A DNA stretch of 10,458 bases, taken from the NCBI GenBank assembly GCA_003531155.1, contig DQHR01000025.1, positions 1-10,458 of the forward strand, given 5' to 3'. Below, in pieces: positions 6,795 to 10,458 of this stretch. Under the pieces are notes generated by a model. It saw nothing but the letters and a program-made list of their open reading frames with translations. It did no database searches and was not told where the DNA came from. The stretch is from Bacteroidales bacterium. Lineage in GTDB: Bacteria > Bacteroidota > Bacteroidia > Bacteroidales > Tenuifilaceae. The translations under genes were made by a program, and so were the position numbers. Numbering within the stretch: position 1 is the first letter of the stretch; each line of letters opens with the position of its first letter.

Positions 6795-7266
6795 AAGTAC
6801 AAGATTTCATGTTTTTTATATTCTTTTTCGATGATATTTTAAATAAACGTAACAATTAGCAAATAAATTATTTAGCCTTTTATGCGCATATATGCTTTTA
6901 CTTATTAAATATTACCTTGAAACATGGAAAAGGTTACAGCCAATTTGATGTATATAATGAGAAATGGTTTATTACTTACCTGTGGCTAAACAAATTACGC
7001 TTCAATCTAACCAGTACGTTTTTTAAATGAACTACGCTAATTCATCTATTAGTACGAATCGAAACCACGTTAATTACGAAAACATCAGAGAAACAAGTTT
7101 TGTTTAGCCGTATTGACAAAAACAAAGTAACAATTCAGATTATATTCTAATTAAGCAACCGTTCGCTCTTATTTATTTCAAGGTGGTTACTAGAATTTTT
7201 TTGTTTGTAAATCCCTAAAAGTTAATAAGCTAAAACCACGCCTAATAGGGCTAAAAAATAAAAAAT
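6795..7266. other. Long intergenic region between divergent genes
   Basis: These 472 bp are AT-rich with stop codons in all frames. The only tiny ATG reading frame I followed (from 6924, 21 codons) has no support. The region must hold the promoters of the leftward DUF5916 gene and the rightward membrane-protein gene. An exact 11-bp inverted repeat, GGCTAAACAAA (6984-6994) and TTTGTTTAGCC (7099-7109), is separated by 104 bp. No exact TAnnTTTG box, tRNA or recognisable riboswitch is visible. Confidence 0.55.
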
Positions 7267-7947
7267 ATGAAAACGCAAACCAACCCAATTTTAATTACGT
7301 TTAAAGAACTCCGTCAGGCTGTAGGCTGGCTTGGCATTCTTTTACCTTTTGTGCTTTCCATTTTGCTATATGCTTTAACATCCTGCTCAATTCAAGATTC
7401 AATTAGTCAGTATTATTATACTCGTATGGGTTCTTACCTCACAGGAACCTTATGCGCAGTGGGTTTATTCATGCTTGCTTACAAGGGTTATCCGGGCGAA
7501 AATGATAGTCTTTTATGCAATTTTGCTGGATTATTCGCATTTGGCGTAGCCTTTATTCCAATGCAACTAAACGTAGGCGATGTGCCATGTCCCGATTGTA
7601 TTGTATTTTTTACTCAAGGCGATCATTGGTGGCGAGTATTTCACTTCGTATCGGCTGGCCTTTTATTCTTAACAATGGCTTACCTGAGCTATTTTAAATT
7701 CACATTAAGCAGCAAAGAAAGCATTAGTAAAAGCGAAAAAAAATACACACGTAACATCATTTACAAGGTCTGCGGTATTATTATATTTTCATGCATCATC
7801 CTTTTATTGGGGTATAATATTATTAGGCACTTTTACCCTTCGCTAAAAGTAAATGCCCTAACCTTTTTTATGGAATCAATTATGCTACTAGCCTTTGGTA
7901 CATCGTGGTTGGTGAAAGGCGAAGGGATTAAATTTTTGAATGATTAG
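7267..7947 (+). CDS. Six-helix integral membrane protein of unknown function
   Basis: A 226-residue protein with six probable transmembrane helices at about 19-38, 56-72, 84-101, 124-143, 165-185 and 197-216, and no separate soluble domain. I do not recognise a named family with confidence. The segment S-I-S-Q-Y-Y-Y-T-R-M-G (45-55) before helix 2 and the run L-F-A-F-G-V-A-F-I-P in helix 3 look conserved, and resemble uncharacterised bacterial membrane proteins I recall with an S-I-S-x-Y-Y motif. The loop between helices 3 and 4 has a C108-P-D-C111 pair, redox- or metal-site-like, followed by H120-W-W. A lysine-rich loop (about 144-163) between helices 4 and 5 is probably cytoplasmic. The ATG at 7267 lies in an A-rich stretch typical of Bacteroidota starts. 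The next gene follows after 113 bp. Confidence 0.75.
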   Translation: MKTQTNPILITFKELRQAVGWLGILLPFVLSILLYALTSCSIQDSISQYYYTRMGSYLTGTLCAVGLFMLAYKGYPGENDSLLCNFAGLFAFGVAFIPMQLNVGDVPCPDCIVFFTQGDHWWRVFHFVSAGLLFLTMAYLSYFKFTLSSKESISKSEKKYTRNIIYKVCGIIIFSCIILLLGYNIIRHFYPSLKVNALTFFMESIMLLAFGTSWLVKGEGIKFLND

Positions 7948-8060
7948 CTATAAATTAAACTAAAAACAAGATCGTCTTCTCTTAAATAAGTTTTACACAA
8001 TTTTAAATAGGGGAAATTTGATTTAAGGGATCTTGTAAATAATTGAATTTAAATTTTGTT

Positions 8061-8537
8061 ATGATGAAGTTCAAATACTCGGTGCTAATATTAATAACAT
8101 CAATATTAATCAGCGCCAACTCATGTCAAAAATCCGAGGCAAGACTCTCAAAAGAAGAGATGAAAGATATCGTTGATAGTCGAAATGCTCAACTCGGGGA
8201 GTGTTTTAAATCGGGTGATGTTGAACGTTTGGCCTTAATGTATTCCGATTCGGCAAAATTGAGCCCCAACGGTTCTGATTTTGTTCATGGGCGTGAAAAT
8301 ATAAAAGCATTTTGGGCTGAAGATTTTAAAACATCGAAAGTAATTGAGATGAATACCACGGTTTTAACAATTGACGGTAATAGCGAGATTATTTACGAAA
8401 CAGGTCTAGCCAACTCAAAGATTTTGTATAATGATTCGTTGTACAATGCAGCGGTTAAATACATTAACGTATGGCGTAAACAGCCTGATGGAACTTACCT
8501 ATTGGATATTGATTTTTGGAATAAGCCGAAAAAGTAA
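8061..8537 (+). CDS. SnoaL-like/DUF4440 (NTF2-fold) lipoprotein
   Basis: A small predicted lipoprotein with an NTF2-like fold of the DUF4440/SnoaL group. The first good start is the ATG at 8061 (a second ATG is adjacent at 8064). An in-frame TTG at 8043 would add six residues but spoil the signal peptide. From 8061 the protein is 158 residues, with basic residues, a hydrophobic stretch and Cys22 in the context S-A-N-S-C, a relaxed lipobox acceptable for Bacteroidota. The mature part begins with a helix holding R-N-A-Q-L-G-E-C-F-K-S-G-D, then A-L-M-Y-S-D-S-A-K-L-S-P and G-R-E-N-I-K-A-F-W, the pattern of the DUF4440 cone fold. Members act as small-ligand binders or enzymes such as isomerases; nothing here fixes the activity. 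A strong hairpin follows the stop codon, so the transcript probably ends with this gene. Confidence 0.8.
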   Translation: MMKFKYSVLILITSILISANSCQKSEARLSKEEMKDIVDSRNAQLGECFKSGDVERLALMYSDSAKLSPNGSDFVHGRENIKAFWAEDFKTSKVIEMNTTVLTIDGNSEIIYETGLANSKILYNDSLYNAAVKYINVWRKQPDGTYLLDIDFWNKPKK

Positions 8538-8577
8538 CATCCATATATAGTTCTAATAAACCTATCATCGTTACTCT

Positions 8578-8610
8578 ATTAATCTCCTTCCTATTAGGGG
8601 GGAGATTAAT
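8578..8610 (+). terminator. Strong 15-bp hairpin, terminator of the DUF4440 lipoprotein gene
   Basis: The 33-nt element pairs completely about an ATT loop: ATTAATCTCCTTCCT against AGGGGGGAGATTAAT, with two G-T wobbles in the middle. It starts about 40 bp after the lipoprotein stop codon and is followed on the + strand by TTATTATCT, a broken T-rich tail. Position and tail favour a rightward terminator. The G-rich arm on one side is notable. Confidence 0.65.
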
Positions 8611-8892
8611 TTATTATCTAAGTCCGAAATAACTTCTAGATCATCCTTGAAATAAGAATAGCCAGAAAAATAGATATTAGTTTGCGGATAATCACCTAAG
8701 TTACTCATTAACTTAGTATAACTGTAAACAAAATGATTATTTGACTGTTGTAGATACATAAATTTTAATCTCAAAATTTTTAGTTGCAGATTTAAAACCT
8801 AAGTTCTATCTGTTTACTGAAAAGGGTTAAAAGCAAAGGGCAAACTATCTTTAGTCATAAAAGAGAATATTAATCCTATAAATATATTAACC
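8611..8892. other. Non-coding stretch before the DoxX-like gene
   Basis: Apart from the hairpin at its left end, the 355 bp between the lipoprotein and DoxX-like genes hold nothing I can support. A minus-strand open frame of about 60 codons exists (8571-8774) but ends inside the hairpin and is treated as spurious. A TATCTTTA about 40 bp before the ATG at 8893 is one mismatch from the Bacteroidota -7 motif and may mark the promoter. Confidence 0.5.
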
Positions 8893-9270
8893 ATGAAAAA
8901 GATAATTCTATGGGTTTTAAGCATTCTTTTTGGCCTGATGTTCATTAACTCTGGGCTAAATAAGTTCTTCAACTATATACCAGTACCTGATGATCTGCCA
9001 GCAGAAATGATAAAGCTGATGACTGCTTTTATGCAAATAAAATGGCTTATGCCTCTTATAGCAGTTGCCGAAATTATTGGAGGTGTGCTTTTTATAATTC
9101 CTAAATTCCGAGCACTTGGAGCAATAATCATTTTTCCTGTTATGGTTGGAATAATTCTAACTCATACATTTAATGCACCTTCTGGACTTCCTTTAGCGCT
9201 GATTCTTCTAATAATAAATCTTTGGATAATATTTGAGAACAGAAAAAAGTATATGCCGATGATTAAATAA
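8893..9270 (+). CDS. DoxX-like integral membrane protein
   Basis: A 125-residue protein with four predicted transmembrane helices (about 5-22, 49-71, 75-93, 97-115) and a basic C-terminal tail. The start M-K-K-I-I-L-W, followed by F-I-N-S-G-L-N-K-F in helix 1 and A-E-I-I-G-G-V-L-F-I-I-P near helix 2, is the DoxX/DoxX-like signature: a helix-1 G-x-x-K-F and a helix-2 E-x-x-G-G. Length fits this short subgroup. DoxX relatives include the thiosulfate:quinone oxidoreductase subunit, but most small bacterial members have no proven activity, so function stays open. The ATG at 8893 is preceded by an A/T-rich leader without a Shine-Dalgarno. It appears to be a single-gene unit, ended by a hairpin and T-run immediately downstream. 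Confidence 0.85.
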   Translation: MKKIILWVLSILFGLMFINSGLNKFFNYIPVPDDLPAEMIKLMTAFMQIKWLMPLIAVAEIIGGVLFIIPKFRALGAIIIFPVMVGIILTHTFNAPSGLPLALILLIINLWIIFENRKKYMPMIK

Positions 9271-9293
9271 AAAACAACGTTCTGCTCACATGT

Positions 9294-9324
9294 AAAGCGT
9301 AGTCCAAAGGCTATGCTTTTTTAT
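9294..9324 (+). terminator. Intrinsic terminator of the DoxX-like gene
   Basis: AAAGCGTAG-T-CC (9294-9305) pairs with GG-CTATGCTTT (9309-9319) about an AAA loop, with one bulged T and one G-T wobble. The stem runs into an unbroken T-run (TTTTTT, then ATT). It begins 24 bp after the stop codon. It is the most canonical intrinsic terminator in the window. Confidence 0.75.
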
Positions 9325-9407
9325 TGAACAAGTATAGCAAAAATGATGAGCCTCCAAAAAGAGCAGTCTTTAAAAAATAGACACCTAAAATTACTTGTTA
9401 AATTTTC

Positions 9408-9440
9408 GGTAGCAAGCCAGCTAGAGAAGGCTTACATTTG
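9408..9440 (+). promoter_or_regulatory. Candidate ada promoter (-7 box TACATTTG) with overlapping dyad
   Basis: TACATTTG at 9433-9440 exactly fits the Bacteroidota -7 consensus TAnnTTTG and would start transcription about 10-15 bp before the ATG at 9459. No TTG sits at the expected -33 distance. An imperfect dyad, GCAAGCC (about 9412-9418) and GGCTTAC (9429-9435), overlaps the box with one mismatch. Because Ada proteins in other bacteria activate their own promoter, this dyad is a candidate site, but it does not match the E. coli Ada box. Confidence 0.4.
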
Positions 9441-9458
9441 CATAATAAAATATATAGT

Positions 9459-10458
9459 ATGCTTACCGAAGATATAATGTATAAGGCACTCCTCGATAAA
9501 GACTCCTCGTTTGAGGGTACTTTTATAGTTGCTGTAAAAACAACTGGTATTTTTTGTCGCCCTACTTGTACTGCGCGTAAACCCAAGAGAGAGAATGTTG
9601 AATTCTTTAAGCATTCCAAAGAGGCTATTCTAAAAGGGTATAGACCATGTAAGATTTGTAATCCTTTAGAAAGACTAGGCGAAACACCCGAGTTTATAAA
9701 AGATATCATAAAAGAATTAAACAATGATCCATCGGTAAAATTTAAGGATTGGGATTTAATTCAGCGAGGAATAGAACCTAGCAAAATACGTCGATGGTTT
9801 GTAAAAAACCATGGGATTACCTTTCAAGCCTATCAAAGAATGCTTCGCATAAATTCTGCTTTTAAAAAAATACAAAACGGAGAACCAATTACATCTGCAG
9901 CATTTGATGTTGGCTACGAGTCGTTAAGTGGTTTTAACGACTCATTTAAATCAATATTCGGAGTTTCCCCAACAAATAGTAAAACCAAGCAAATAATAAA
10001 CATCATTCGGATTGAAACCCCACTGGGTACAATGATGGCAGGAGCAGTGGATAAAGGTATTTGTCTTTTAGAGTTCAGCGATAGAAAAATGCTTGAAACT
10101 GAACTTAAATCTTTATCTAAACTATTTAATGCAGATGTAATCCAAGGATCTCATCACCATTTCGACTTATTAACCCTTCAGCTAATCGAATATTTCGATG
10201 GGAAAAGAAAAGAATTTACGGTTCCTTTATCAACTCCCGGTACCGAATTTCAACAACATGTTTGGGAGGCACTTAAGAAGATACCTTATGGCTCAACCCG
10301 ATCGTATAAGCAACAATCAATATCCTTAAGCAAACCTGAAGCGGTAAGAGCCGTTGCACATGCAAATGGAATGAATAGAGTTTCAATTATAATTCCGTGC
10401 CATAGGGTAATTGGCGAAGATGGTAGTTTGACTGGATATGGTGGTGGAATTTGGGAGT
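9459..10458 (+). CDS. ada: Ada: methylphosphotriester sensor / AraC-type regulator / O6-methylguanine-DNA methyltransferase (3' end cut by window)
   Basis: This open frame runs to the window edge without a stop; 333 codons are visible and probably only about 15-25 are missing. Three domains appear in the Ada order. Residues about 5-75 are the zinc domain with Cys33, Cys37, Cys64 and Cys67 (F-C-R-P-T-C ... P-C-K-I-C); Cys33 corresponds to the methyl-accepting cysteine of E. coli Ada. Residues about 80-172 are an AraC-type helix-turn-helix region (I-R-R-W-F, then A-F-D-V-G-Y-E-S-L-S-G-F-N-D-S-F-K). Residues about 180-333 are the Ogt/MGMT domain with catalytic I-P-C313-H-R. It removes methyl groups from DNA phosphotriesters and O6-methylguanine and, by family analogy, activates its own repair genes once Cys33 is methylated. 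The ATG at 9459 gives the usual N-terminus; an internal ATG at 9477 is also possible. No partner such as alkB or alkA is visible before the edge. Confidence 0.93.
   Translation, partial: MLTEDIMYKALLDKDSSFEGTFIVAVKTTGIFCRPTCTARKPKRENVEFFKHSKEAILKGYRPCKICNPLERLGETPEFIKDIIKELNNDPSVKFKDWDLIQRGIEPSKIRRWFVKNHGITFQAYQRMLRINSAFKKIQNGEPITSAAFDVGYESLSGFNDSFKSIFGVSPTNSKTKQIINIIRIETPLGTMMAGAVDKGICLLEFSDRKMLETELKSLSKLFNADVIQGSHHHFDLLTLQLIEYFDGKRKEFTVPLSTPGTEFQQHVWEALKKIPYGSTRSYKQQSISLSKPEAVRAVAHANGMNRVSIIIPCHRVIGEDGSLTGYGGGIWE

Noticed and set aside
6924..6989. Tiny 21-codon ATG frame in the long spacer
   Set aside because: No ribosome-binding signal or recognisable peptide; such short frames are expected by chance.
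7966..8036. ACAAGATC / GATCTTGT inverted repeat in the spacer before the lipoprotein
   Set aside because: The 8-bp arms are 55 bp apart in AT-rich DNA and have no T-run or other supporting context, so chance is likely.
8043..8060. TTG start for the DUF4440 lipoprotein
   Set aside because: The extra six residues (M-N-L-N-F-V) have no basic residue and precede the natural K-containing signal-peptide start; ATG at 8061 or 8064 fits better.
8571..8774. Minus-strand open frame of 67 codons
   Set aside because: It begins with TTG (first ATG six codons in), ends inside the strong hairpin at 8578-8610, has no recognisable domain and no ribosome-binding signal. It is best explained as chance.
9398..9724. 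Minus-strand open frame of 108 codons at the start of ada
   Set aside because: It lies opposite the clearly coding zinc domain of Ada and has no family features; it is a shadow.

Overview
The window looks like a piece of a Bacteroidota chromosome. The DNA is AT-rich, clear Shine-Dalgarno sequences are mostly absent, and the last gene has a match to the Bacteroidota -7 promoter motif (TAnnTTTG). One protein belongs to the DUF5916 family, which I know mainly from this phylum. The order cannot be fixed from this sequence alone; the Ada and DUF5916 proteins would fit a free-living Bacteroidales/Marinilabiliales-like or Cytophaga-like organism. I see no mobile-element gene, tRNA, rRNA or CRISPR array.

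Layout, left to right. Positions 1-275 hold no convincing gene but three strong inverted repeats, the largest with 25-bp perfect arms. A leftward patatin-like phospholipase of the YjjU type follows (276-1175). After a 345-bp spacer comes a rightward two-gene operon with a 4-nt ATGA overlap. Its first gene encodes an exported two-lobed aspartyl protease (1521-2534). Its second encodes an exported protein with four tandem CBM48/AMPK-type glycogen-binding modules and no catalytic domain (2531-3970). A convergent spacer with a 14-bp perfect hairpin separates this operon from a leftward 877-residue DUF5916 outer-membrane protein with a CBM9-like N-terminal domain (4161-6794). A 472-bp non-coding stretch lies between the DUF5916 gene and the next gene, which is transcribed divergently from it.

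The right third is all rightward: a six-helix membrane protein of unknown function (7267-7947), a small SnoaL/DUF4440-like lipoprotein (8061-8537, ending in a hairpin terminator), a DoxX-like four-helix membrane protein (8893-9270, ending in a hairpin plus U-run terminator), and an Ada alkylation-response protein cut by the window edge (9459-10458). The ada gene has its own candidate promoter.

How the genes work together: only the protease/CBM48 pair is clearly a functional unit, exported and translationally coupled. It is the best candidate here for something not well described. The DUF5916 protein is also envelope-located and carries a carbohydrate-binding-like domain, but it is transcribed convergently, so a link is speculative. 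Ada is a self-contained DNA-repair sensor and effector. The other genes look like single-gene housekeeping or accessory units separated by hairpins.
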